The notes beneath the pieces were generated by a model. The model made no database searches and had not been told where the DNA came from. It worked only from the letters and a program-made list of their open reading frames with translations. A DNA stretch of 16,687 bases from JBEKZQ01 sp049509675. GTDB taxonomy: Bacteria; Planctomycetota; Planctomycetia; Pirellulales; Thermoguttaceae. Positions 1-5,383 of this stretch are shown piece by piece. The DNA lies in the NCBI GenBank assembly GCA_049509675.1, contig JBEKZQ010000077.1:1-16687 (forward strand), written 5' to 3'. Both the position numbers and the translations under genes were made by a program. Position 1 is the stretch's first letter; each line of letters opens with the position of its first letter.

Positions 1-2
1 AA

Positions 3-95
3 CCGCTTTATCGAAAGCTGCTGGAAACCCGCGCGCCCAAGGAACTGCGAACTTACGGCCTCCTACCCCAAGCCACTATGAGCCACGCCGCCTAA
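3..95 (+). CDS. Possible C-terminal end of an unidentified protein, cut by the window edge
   Basis: From base 3 an open frame runs without a start to a TAA at 93-95. It encodes about 30 residues rich in Leu, Arg, Lys and Glu (it begins PLYRKLLETRAPKEL and ends MSHAA). The composition looks more protein-like than the other two forward frames, but the fragment is too short to assign to a family. It would converge on the HAF gene, whose stop is at 114, leaving about 18 bases. Low confidence: it could be a chance open frame. Confidence 0.25.
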   Translation, partial: PLYRKLLETRAPKELRTYGLLPQATMSHAA

Positions 96-113
96 ACGTA
101 CGCACCACGGAGA

Positions 114-1010
114 TTATACTCGGAAGGCATGGGTCTGCCCGGCCGCGTTTGTACCAAAACCTACGATCTGCCCAATGTCGTTGATGGCCGCTGCCCGTTC
201 CAGTGTCAATCCCGACGCCGAATCAATGAGCGAGTTGAGGTCGGTCATGGTGCCGCCGTTGTAAAGGAAGGCGTGTTCATTTCCGCCGCCAGCGGTAAAG
301 CCATCCCCCACGACCTGCCCGCTGTTGTTGATGCCAAAGGCGTCACTGGAAGCGTAGCCAGGTACTGTGCCGAGGTCTTGCATCGGACCACTCCCGCTGG
401 AGAGGAAGGCGTGAGGGCCGGCATTGCCGCTCGTTTCGGACCACCCTACAGCCTGCCCGCTGTTGTTGATGCCGTTGGCGACGCTATAGTCACCGCCGAG
501 TGTCCCGAGGTCCTGCATCGGGCCGCTCCCGCTGTACAGGAAGGCGTGGCCGTCGTCGGCGGCACTGGACGAATAGGAATACCCGGCTGCCTGCCCGCCG
601 TCGCTGATGGCGGTGGCTTCGCTGTTTGATTTACCGGATAGCGTACCGAGGTCCTGCATCGGACCGCTTCCGTTGTACAGGAAGGCGTGCTCGCGCCCGT
701 CAACGCTGCTATAGACCGACCCCACGACCTGCCCGCTGTTGTTGATGCCGGTCGCCCAAGTCTGCAATCCGCCGGGTAGTGTGCCGAGGTCTAGCATTGG
801 ACCGCTTCCGTTGTACAGGAAGGCATGGTCGGCGCTGTCGGCGGTGTAGGCCGTTCCCACGACCTGCCCGCTGTTGTTTATGCCAGTGGCTTCACTCCAT
901 GTCCCACCGAGCGTGCCGAGGTCGGTCACGGTGTACTGAACATCGCCCCAGGCGCTTCCGACAAGCGCCGGCAAGAACACCACCAGTGTCGCTGTGATCC
1001 ACCGTTTCAT
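114..1010 (-). CDS. Secreted HAF-repeat protein
   Basis: Predicted exported protein of 298 residues; molecular function unknown. It starts with a signal peptide (MKR, then a hydrophobic run to about residue 20, probable cleavage near SAWG/D). The rest is about six HAF-type repeats, each combining an LGTLGG-like turn, an A-x-GINNSGQVVG strand and a HAFLYNG segment. The sixth repeat (INDIGQIVG, then HAFRV) is the most divergent. Such repeats are established in predicted extracellular proteins of planctomycetes and proteobacteria and probably form a beta-propeller-like fold. The ATG at 1010 was chosen over an open extension to 1316 because it has an AAAGGCGG ribosome site just upstream and directly begins the signal peptide. 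The protein ends right after the last repeat: no PEP-CTERM or other C-terminal sorting segment is visible. Its leader carries strong RNA structure (1063-1195). Confidence 0.8.
   Translation of the reverse strand: MKRWITATLVVFLPALVGSAWGDVQYTVTDLGTLGGTWSEATGINNSGQVVGTAYTADSADHAFLYNGSGPMLDLGTLPGGLQTWATGINNSGQVVGSVYSSVDGREHAFLYNGSGPMQDLGTLSGKSNSEATAISDGGQAAGYSYSSSAADDGHAFLYSGSGPMQDLGTLGGDYSVANGINNSGQAVGWSETSGNAGPHAFLSSGSGPMQDLGTVPGYASSDAFGINNSGQVVGDGFTAGGGNEHAFLYNGGTMTDLNSLIDSASGLTLERAAAINDIGQIVGFGTNAAGQTHAFRV
200..930 (-). repeat. Tandem 135-139 bp repeats encoding the HAF units
   Basis: A block close to CTGCCCGCTGTTGTTGATGCC (plus strand, coding GINNSGQ) recurs at about 312, 451, 587, 726 and 861, a period of 135-139 bases or 45-46 codons. 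A second conserved block, CGAGGTCCTGCATCGG-like, alternates with it. Near-identity at DNA level suggests recent expansion or gene conversion between units; the 587 unit has diverged most. Confidence 0.75.
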
Positions 1011-1072
1011 CTGGCACCGCCTTTCGCGTTGCGGGCGACTTGTCGCCCTGGGATCGGAACCCAAGCAGACGC

Positions 1073-1102
1073 AAAAAAAGGGAGCACACCGTCCGCGCTC
1101 CC
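1073..1102 (-). terminator. Intrinsic terminator-like hairpin in the HAF gene leader
   Basis: On the minus strand GGGAGCGC (1102-1095) and GTGCTCCC (1087-1080) form an 8-bp stem with one G-U pair around a 7-nt loop, followed directly by seven T (1079-1073). It lies 63-92 bases upstream of the HAF start codon, so it would act as an attenuator of that gene or end transcription from upstream. No rightward gene ends here. Confidence 0.65.
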
Positions 1103-1110
1103 GGGAAGCC

Positions 1111-1195
1111 CTGCAACAGGCCAAGCAGAAACAACGTCCGGCGGCTCCCATGCGGGAGCCAGCCCAGACGCCTATCTGCTTTGAAAATGTTGCAG
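1111..1195 (-). promoter_or_regulatory. Nested hairpin leader RNA upstream of the HAF gene
   Basis: Read on the minus strand, four helices nest. CTGCAAC (1195-1189) pairs GTTGCAG (1117-1111). AAGCAGA (1181-1175) pairs TCTGCTT (1129-1123). GCGTCTGG (1171-1164) pairs CCGGACGT (1141-1134) with one G-U. GGCTCCC (1160-1154) pairs GGGAGCC (1149-1143) around a GCAT loop. The internal asymmetric gaps are short. A terminator-like hairpin follows immediately (1073-1102), and a second TCTGCTT copy lies just after its U-run (1069-1063) and could compete for the AAGCAGA strand. A small hairpin GGGCGAC/GTCGCCC (1033-1048) lies closer to the start codon. The layout resembles an aptamer plus terminator expression platform, but I do not recognise a known riboswitch class and it lacks the conserved core I would expect of GEMM c-di-GMP RNAs. 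Confidence 0.5.
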
Positions 1196-1430
1196 TTTTC
1201 CCGAGACGGCGAAAAGGTGTGGCTATTTGGTTGTCGTGTTGGTTAGTTCCGCACCTCCAGGTTTCGGGTCGTAAGTGGGGGCTTGAAACAAGCCCCATAG
1301 CCATCAGTCTAGTCACAACGCACGCAAAACGCTACAGAGGAGCGGGACCGAGAATTGAAGCGAGCCGGAGAGAGACTGCCTACCGCCGCCGCAGCGGCAA
1401 CGGCTGAGTCGCGGTTCAGTCCTGCCGAGC
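1196..1430. other. Intergenic stretch, no gene seen
   Basis: Open frames here are short and show no recognisable family. The only clear structure is a perfect hairpin GGGGCTT-gaaac-AAGCCCC at 1278-1296, without a T-run on either side. The promoter of the HAF transcript presumably lies here, but I could not identify convincing -35/-10 boxes. Confidence 0.5.
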
Positions 1431-1538
1431 GCCGGGGGGCCCCTGGAGTTCCGGCCGTATACCTGCGTTCGCGTCGTTCGTCGACGTTTCCCGTCGCGTC
1501 CACCACGGCCACGTCGAAGTCAACGCCGACAAGCTGCA

Positions 1539-1559
1539 ATGCCGACAAATTGTCGGCAT
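1539..1559. repeat. GCCGACA/TGTCGGC palindrome, copy 1
   Basis: A perfect 10-1-10 palindrome, ATGCCGACAA-A-TTGTCGGCAT, and the most complete member of the family. On the minus strand it can read Asp-Ala-Asp-Asn-Leu-Ser-Ala. Confidence 0.8.
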
Positions 1560-1591
1560 CCACCAAGACAGCCCGGGCCGGCGATCCCGGG

Positions 1592-1608
1592 GCCGACAGC
1601 GTGTCGGC
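1592..1608. repeat. GCCGACA/TGTCGGC palindrome, copy 2
   Basis: GCCGACA-GCG-TGTCGGC, perfect arms, centred about 51 bases from copy 1. On the minus strand it can read Ala-Asp-Thr-Leu-Ser-Ala. Confidence 0.75.
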
Positions 1609-1656
1609 AGACTTGGCCGCGGCGGCAGTTTTTCCACCGCGCACACGCGGCATAAT

Positions 1657-1673
1657 GCCGACATCATGTCGCC
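1657..1673. repeat. GCCGACA/TGTCGGC palindrome, copy 3 (one mismatch)
   Basis: GCCGACA-TCA-TGTCGCC; the right arm differs from consensus at one base. It lies just outside copy A of the duplicated segment. Confidence 0.6.
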
Positions 1674-1774
1674 GTGCGTCTGGAATCGGAAGCGGCTGGC
1701 GTCATGCCTGGGCCGGCCAGCAATCGGCGAGTAGCCTGCTGATGCAGCGCAAGAGCGCCGCTGCCGTGTTGTAA

Positions 1775-1793
1775 TTCCGCCGTTCTGGCGGAA
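1775..1793. other. Hairpin downstream of the DUF932 gene
   Basis: TTCCGCC-gttct-GGCGGAA, a perfect 7-bp stem with a 5-nt loop, about 85 bases past the DUF932 stop codon. There is no T-run, so it is at best a weak or factor-assisted terminator, or an mRNA 3' end stabiliser. The rest of 1674-1878 shows no gene. Confidence 0.4.
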
Positions 1794-1878
1794 ATGCCGC
1801 CATTACCCCGGCCGCGTGATAGATCGGCCGCAGTGAATTTCAGCCTGCGGTAGCGATTTATGGGACAAAAGACTGCGC

Positions 1879-2877
1879 CTAGTTCAGCCAGGACTTCATG
1901 CTCGTCTTGGCAATCCGCAGCGCCCGGGCCTTGGTCAAGTAGCCGTCGCCGAACCATGCGGAATCGAGCCGCCGATCCGGCGTCTGCTGGGTCCGGCGAT
2001 GGTCGTTCAACTCCGTCACCCCGTTGTAGGCGGCCCAGAGAGTACCGCGCACGCCCTGACGATCGTTGCCCTTGCCGTGCTCGAAGAAGTACCGCGACCA
2101 GGAACGGTTCTCCTGAATCCGCTTGATGGCTTTCCAGTGCTCGGGGTCTTCGGGGGCGGGGAATACCTTGCCGAGATACTCGTCCAGCCTCTCGGCACTC
2201 AGGTTCAGCTTGCACATCGCCTGAAATGTGCTCGCCAGGTTGGTGAACCCCTTCTCAACCAGGCCCAGCAGACGGCGGGCCTGCTGGAACCGCTCCTGCA
2301 TGTTCCGCGTGTGGGCAATGCGAATGGTTGGGCCGTCCGACAAGGCCAGCATCAAGGTGTTGTTGCAGACGACCCGGATCGGCGTGAACTTGACCTGGAC
2401 GGCGCTTCGTCCATCATGGCTGTTCGAGAGCAGGAGATACTTGTCGGCCACGTCGTCGCCGATCACGACAATCTGGCTGGGCAGTTTGGCCAGCAGCCAG
2501 GTCCGCTCCCCGTCGCGCAGAACACCGGCCGTGTGATAGATGGCGGCATTGTCGCCGACGATCGGATCGAAGAAGGTGAACGCCTCGGCATTTTGCAGCG
2601 GGGTGTACTGTTTGCCGACGATTCCAAGGACCGGGCAATCCGGTTGCCCCCATAGGTCTTCACGGACCACGCCGTAGGTGTCTGGGACGCAAACCGATGT
2701 TTTGTCCTGGACGGCGTAGAGCGGCACCTTTGCCACCGTCCAGTCCAGTTTCGCCGCCTTGATCGCCTCCGCCGCGGTAGCGGGGCCTGTCAAGCAGGTG
2801 CCCAACTCGTGCCACGGCGGTTCGTCGGTGTAAAACATCGACGCTTGGCCGTTGCGGATCTCAATCTCGTGCGCCAT
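1879..2877 (-). CDS. DUF932 phage/plasmid-like protein
   Basis: 332-residue protein of the DUF932 family (phage/plasmid-like, TIGR03299 type), whose biochemical role is not established. Recognition rests on the N-terminal MFYTDEPPWHELG segment (residues about 14-26), the central IVGDNAAIYHTAGVLRDGER region, VQVKFTPIRVVCNNTL, and a C-terminal region ending KTSMKSWLN. Length is usual for the family, with no signal peptide or membrane segment. The ATG at 2877 is preceded by a G-rich GGGGGG site about 7 bases upstream; an in-frame ATG at 2892 is an alternative, and the open extension to 3042 looks like leader. Family members sit mainly on phages, plasmids and integrated elements, which fits the recombinase remnant at 3597-4016. 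A perfect palindrome (3021-3039) about 145 bases upstream could be an operator. Confidence 0.85.
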   Translation of the reverse strand: MAHEIEIRNGQASMFYTDEPPWHELGTCLTGPATAAEAIKAAKLDWTVAKVPLYAVQDKTSVCVPDTYGVVREDLWGQPDCPVLGIVGKQYTPLQNAEAFTFFDPIVGDNAAIYHTAGVLRDGERTWLLAKLPSQIVVIGDDVADKYLLLSNSHDGRSAVQVKFTPIRVVCNNTLMLALSDGPTIRIAHTRNMQERFQQARRLLGLVEKGFTNLASTFQAMCKLNLSAERLDEYLGKVFPAPEDPEHWKAIKRIQENRSWSRYFFEHGKGNDRQGVRGTLWAAYNGVTELNDHRRTQQTPDRRLDSAWFGDGYLTKARALRIAKTSMKSWLN

Positions 2878-3020
2878 GTGTCGGCCCCCCATCGTTGGCC
2901 AGAAAGGACGCCTCCGCCGCACCCCATCGTACTCCACCACCAACCCGGCGTGCAATCCCCCCGGCTCCCCCACGCACAATCCGTGGTCCGCCCCGGGTAG
3001 GCAGACACCTCTCAAGAGCT

Positions 3021-3039
3021 TGCCGACAAAATGTCGGCA
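3021..3039. repeat. GCCGACA/TGTCGGC palindrome, copy 4, upstream of the DUF932 gene
   Basis: TGCCGACA-AAA-TGTCGGCA with perfect 8-base arms, outside both duplicated segments and about 145 bases before the DUF932 start. It is the copy best placed to act as an operator. Confidence 0.75.
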
Positions 3040-3223
3040 CAACTGAAATATGGTAACGAGCGGAAGCGAGGCTACCTACCTCCCTTTCGGCGCGACCGGC
3101 CGGGGGACGGTTCAAACGGCGGCGGGCCGGGGGGCCCCTGGACTTCGACCACATAACCTCGGACACAGCGCGCAGTTCTCGCGCCTTGCAATGCGGTCCA
3201 CCGCCGCCACGTCGAAACGGCAA

Positions 3224-3242
3224 CGCCGACACAATGTCGGCG
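3224..3242. repeat. GCCGACA/TGTCGGC palindrome, copy 5
   Basis: CGCCGACA-CAA-TGTCGGCG, perfect 8-base arms; the counterpart of copy 1 within segment B. Confidence 0.75.
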
Positions 3243-3277
3243 TCCATTGCCGAAGCCCAAGCCATCGCAATCCGGGT

Positions 3278-3294
3278 GCCGACATCGCGTCGGC
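3278..3294. repeat. GCCGACA/TGTCGGC palindrome, copy 6
   Basis: GCCGAC-ATCGC-GTCGGC, 6-base perfect arms; the counterpart of copy 2 within segment B. Confidence 0.65.
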
Positions 3295-3335
3295 GGATGC
3301 AGCCGCGGCGGCAGTTTTTCTACCGCGCGCACGCA

Positions 3336-3596
3336 TACGCGGGACGACGCGCCATAGCGGCTTCGCCTGTGCCCCGTCTTGCCGTCCGTTTCGCCCTGCC
3401 CGATTGTTCTGTCGTCCAACCGACCAGGGGCTTAAATCGTGTCCTACGGCATCGTGGTGAGGCTGCACGCGAGACGGCCCAGGATCGTGGCGCCGCCGAC
3501 CGCGGGAGAGATAGCCGACGACCGAGACGGGGCGGGACCGGAGAGAACGGCCCGCACGCGCCGCCGACATCCAAGCCGACGCGACCGGCCCGGTGC
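3336..3596. other. GC-rich stretch without a recognisable gene
   Basis: Open frames exist in several frames, as expected at this GC content, but their translations are Arg/Pro-rich, show no family motifs and lack ribosome sites. It lies between segment B and the end of the recombinase remnant and probably belongs to the same decayed accessory element. Confidence 0.5.
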
Positions 3597-4016
3597 TCAG
3601 TGTGCAGCGTTCTCCGAGTTCTTGCCACCGACCAGGCTCAAGACCTTGGCCCGCACCTCCTCCGACAAGTCGGGCCACGCTATAATAACGTGGGCCAAAT
3701 CGGGGGGAATTCTGGCCGTCCGGCCGTCGAGTGCGCCGGTTTGCGCGTCGCCTGCCCTGTGTGAATGTTCGGAAGTGCTTGCATCGCAAGGCGTTGGGGA
3801 ATCTTCTTCGAGTCCCGTCTCGGCTAGTTGGTACGTAAGGGTTTACGTCAATCGTCGCGTTCATCGGGCGACGCTTTCCACGGGGGGTATGTTGATGGAT
3901 TGTTGCAAACTGCCATCGGCAACGGGCGTTTGCTCCCCGTACTTCCCCCATAACTTGTCTGCCACGTCGGACGCATCCATGTAAACGCAGTACCCTTCCG
4001 CGGTCGCAATCGAGCT
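3597..4016 (-). pseudogene. Remnant of a tyrosine recombinase (phage-type integrase), C-terminal end
   Basis: Reading leftward, the first part contains a degenerate form of the recombinase box holding the second catalytic His and the Tyr: GWHSSIATAEGY, normally like GHSSIATTEKYY. It is followed by MDASDVADKLWGKYG, typical of these proteins. The frame then meets TGA (3863-3861) and TAA (3845-3843). After these the same frame stays open for 81 codons to TGA at 3597-3599. That tail includes ALDGRTARIPPDLAHVIIAW and PDLSEEVRAKVLSLV, which I recognise, from memory, as the acidic helical tail of planctomycete integrases. The N-terminal and most of the catalytic domain (first Arg, Lys, His-x-x-Arg) are missing. 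Similarity stops where the E1-like gene starts, possibly extending to about 4030. Two in-frame stops plus truncation make it non-functional. It marks an old insertion or recombination boundary. Confidence 0.65.
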
Positions 4017-4808
4017 ATGCCATCCCACGAATTGACGCCTGACGAGTTGACTCGCTATGCCCGGCAAATCGGACCTGGCGTGTTGACGCTCCAGGGGCAG
4101 GAGAAGCTGAAGAACTCGGCGGCCCTGATCAGCCGCGCGGGGGGCATGGGAGGCCCGGCCGCCCTGGCCCTGGTCATGGCCGGCGTGGGAAGAGTCGTCA
4201 TCGCCCATGGCGGCCGGCTGATCTCGCCCGACCTCAACCGCCAGGTCCTTGGCTGCGAGCGGGTTCTGGGCGAGCCGCGGGCCGGCCACTTCGCCGAATA
4301 CCTGCGCGGCATGAATCGCTTCGCGACCATCGAGGCCATCGACCACGAACCCGACGACGCGGAAGCCATGGCCCTTGCCCGGCGCGTACACATCGTTCTG
4401 TCGTGCGCGCCGACCTTTGCGGAACGGCTGCGACTGAACCGCGCGGCGGTCAGCGCCGGCGTGCCGCTGGTCGATGCGGCCCAATGGGGAATGACGGGAA
4501 CGCTGCTGGCCGTTGATCCGGGGCGCACGGCCTGTTTGCAATGTATCTACCCCGCGGCCCCCGCGTTTGAAGAAATGTTTCCCGTGGTGGGAGCCATTTC
4601 CGCAGCGATGGGCGCGCTCGCGGCCCTGGAGGCCATCAAGATACTTTCCGGCGCCGGCTTTCCCGGCTTCGGGCGTCTGTGGGTGATTGACGGATACCGG
4701 GAGGCCAGCCGGCAACTGCAATTGGAGCGCAATCCCAACTGTCCTTGCTGTGGCGCCGCATCCGTCCCTTCGCGCCGCTGCGGCGTCCCAGGAGTTCAGC
4801 CGTGTTGA
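4017..4808 (+). CDS. HesA/MoeB/ThiF-family E1-like adenylyltransferase
   Basis: 263-residue cytoplasmic enzyme of the E1-like superfamily, expected to adenylate the C-terminal Gly of a MoaD/ThiS-type protein. Visible features: LTPDELTRYARQ start (7-17), nucleotide loop AGGMGGP (41-47, GxGGxG type), DLNRQVLG (72-79) with the conserved Asn and Arg, and zinc ligands C173-x2-C176 and C242-x2-C245. The DCTDN motif of MoeB is replaced by SCAPTF (129-134), and the usual VDxD after the first strand is AHGG. From memory, the CAP-F-ER-x-LN form is like HesA proteins of AOR clusters. The first ATG (4017) has no clear ribosome site and lies at the edge of the recombinase remnant; a TTG at 4032 is an alternative. 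It overlaps the next gene by 7 bases, indicating translational coupling. Confidence 0.8.
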   Translation: MPSHELTPDELTRYARQIGPGVLTLQGQEKLKNSAALISRAGGMGGPAALALVMAGVGRVVIAHGGRLISPDLNRQVLGCERVLGEPRAGHFAEYLRGMNRFATIEAIDHEPDDAEAMALARRVHIVLSCAPTFAERLRLNRAAVSAGVPLVDAAQWGMTGTLLAVDPGRTACLQCIYPAAPAFEEMFPVVGAISAAMGALAALEAIKILSGAGFPGFGRLWVIDGYREASRQLQLERNPNCPCCGAASVPSRRCGVPGVQPC

Positions 4809-5065
4809 ATGTGCAGGTCGTGTTCGTAGGCCGCCGTTACGATGCGGCCCAGTCGCTGCCCGATCGATTGTGCCTCCCCGACGGGGCCACGGTGGATGAT
4901 GCCCTGAAGGCAATCAGCGCGCAGCTCTCCGGCGACAATCCGCTCTCGGCAAGCTGCCTCGTGGCGGTGTCGGCAGTGCATCTGGGAACCTTGGCGGACC
5001 ATCGGCCCAGGATGCTGAAAGACGGCGACGAATTGCTCTTGCTCGCCCCGGTCGCCGGCGGCTGA
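4802..5065 (+). CDS. MoaD/ThiS-like sulfur carrier protein
   Basis: 87-residue ubiquitin-fold protein. In this family the C-terminal Gly is adenylated by the partner E1-like enzyme and converted to thiocarboxylate for sulfur transfer, usually to molybdopterin or thiazole. Evidence is the small size, the LCLPDGATVDDAL segment (residues about 21-33), the LKDGDELLLLAPVAGG end and terminal Gly-Gly. The GTG at 4802 was chosen because AGGAG (4790-4794) lies 7 bases before it; a TTG at 4805 is the alternative. It overlaps the end of the E1-like gene, so the two products are very likely partners. APVAGG matches tungsten/molybdenum-type MoaD better than ThiS, but the exact pathway is inferred. Confidence 0.8.
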   Translation: MLNVQVVFVGRRYDAAQSLPDRLCLPDGATVDDALKAISAQLSGDNPLSASCLVAVSAVHLGTLADHRPRMLKDGDELLLLAPVAGG

Positions 5066-5085
5066 AGGATTGGGTCTTGGCGGCC

Positions 5086-5145
5086 TCAGATCTCAAATCT
5101 CAAATATCAGATCTCAGATCTCAAATGTGAAATCTGAAATCTCAA
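5086..5145. repeat. Heptanucleotide tandem repeat, TCARATC x8
   Basis: Eight consecutive 7-base units close to TCARATC, then TCAA. They fill the gap between the convergent sulfur-carrier and ferredoxin genes. An 8-base inverted repeat, GGTCTTGG (5073-5080) and CCAAGACC (5147-5154), brackets the array, the right arm lying in the last ferredoxin codons. The array is AT-richer than its surroundings. A hairpin of the outer repeat would have a loop of about 66 nt, so a terminator role is doubtful. Confidence 0.8.
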
Positions 5146-5354
5146 CCCAAGACCTCCTGCGCCGCAACTTCCTTGACTTCGATGGCGTCGAAAGGGCACT
5201 GCTCCACGCAAACCATGCAGCCCGCGCAGGCGAAGGGCCCCGGTTTGGGGTAGGCCATTTCCCGTTTCATGGCGATGGCGTCGTGCGGACAGAGATCCGC
5301 ACAAATGCCGCATCCCGGGCAATTGCCCTCGATGAGCCTCCACTCCCATGCCAT
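5142..5354 (-). CDS. Small 2x[4Fe-4S] ferredoxin
   Basis: 70-residue bacterial-type ferredoxin, a cytoplasmic electron carrier. Both cluster motifs are intact: C12-x2-C15-x2-C18-x3-C22-P and C43-x2-C46-x2-C49-x3-C53-P, each followed by an HDAI/FDAI segment. The ATG at 5354 follows an AAAGGT ribosome site. It converges on the E1-like/MoaD-like pair; in AOR loci a ferredoxin of this kind often accompanies these accessory genes, so it may have served the same lost oxidoreductase (inference). It may also be the last gene of the leftward GH172-membrane protein unit, although the 117-base gap before it holds a palindromic element (5384-5458). Confidence 0.9.
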   Translation of the reverse strand: MAWEWRLIEGNCPGCGICADLCPHDAIAMKREMAYPKPGPFACAGCMVCVEQCPFDAIEVKEVAAQEVLG

Positions 5355-5383
5355 GAACTATTGACCTTTCGCGTGGCCGGGAA

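Larger units (their letters stand above)
1431..1650. repeat. Duplicated GC-rich segment, copy A
   Basis: This block shares long stretches with 3126-3335: GCCGGGGGGCCCCTGGA at one end, a GTCCACC-x-GCCACGTCGAA block in the middle, and CCGCGGCGGCAGTTTTTC plus ACCGCGC at the other end. Length differences between blocks are 3 and 12 bases, so a reading frame could be kept. On the minus strand it lies in a 114-codon frame (1653-1309) starting MPRVRGGKTAAAA, but that frame has no visible ribosome site. Copy B starts similarly (MRARGRKTAAAA) but needs two frame changes to stay similar. It may be an eroded small gene or a non-coding repeat. Confidence 0.55.
3126..3335. repeat. Duplicated GC-rich segment, copy B
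   Basis: Second copy of the segment at 1431-1650, sharing the same order of conserved blocks (GCCGGGGGGCCCCTGGA; GTCCACC-x-GCCACGTCGAA; CCGCGGCGGCAGTTTTTC). Two GCCGACA palindromes occupy positions equivalent to those in copy A, with near-identical spacing (53 versus 51 bases). Similarity at peptide level on the minus strand needs a frame change in and out, so copy B, if once coding, is now broken. The two copies flank the DUF932 gene in the same orientation. Confidence 0.55.

Noticed and set aside
1060..1200. c-di-GMP (GEMM) riboswitch in front of the HAF gene
   Set aside because: I could not find the conserved GEMM core or receptor-like sequences; the helices instead form a single nested stem.
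1011..1316. Extended N-terminus of the HAF protein to an upstream start at 1316
   Set aside because: The extension translates the structured leader and terminator hairpin, shows no protein features, and would bury the signal peptide.
2878..3042. Extended N-terminus of the DUF932 protein to 3042
   Set aside because: The added 55 residues do not resemble the family start and would translate the palindrome; the MAHEI start has a G-rich site just upstream.
3690..3705. TATAAT box near 3688 as a promoter
   Set aside because: It lies within the recognisable recombinase tail (coding HVIIAW on the minus strand) and has no matching -35 or downstream gene.
3112..3951. Leftward open frame of 279 codons
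   Set aside because: Arg-rich low-complexity translation crossing the recombinase remnant in a different frame from its recognisable peptide; no ribosome site or family motif.
5086..5145. CRISPR-like array
   Set aside because: The units are 7 bases long and contiguous with no spacers, so it is a simple tandem repeat.
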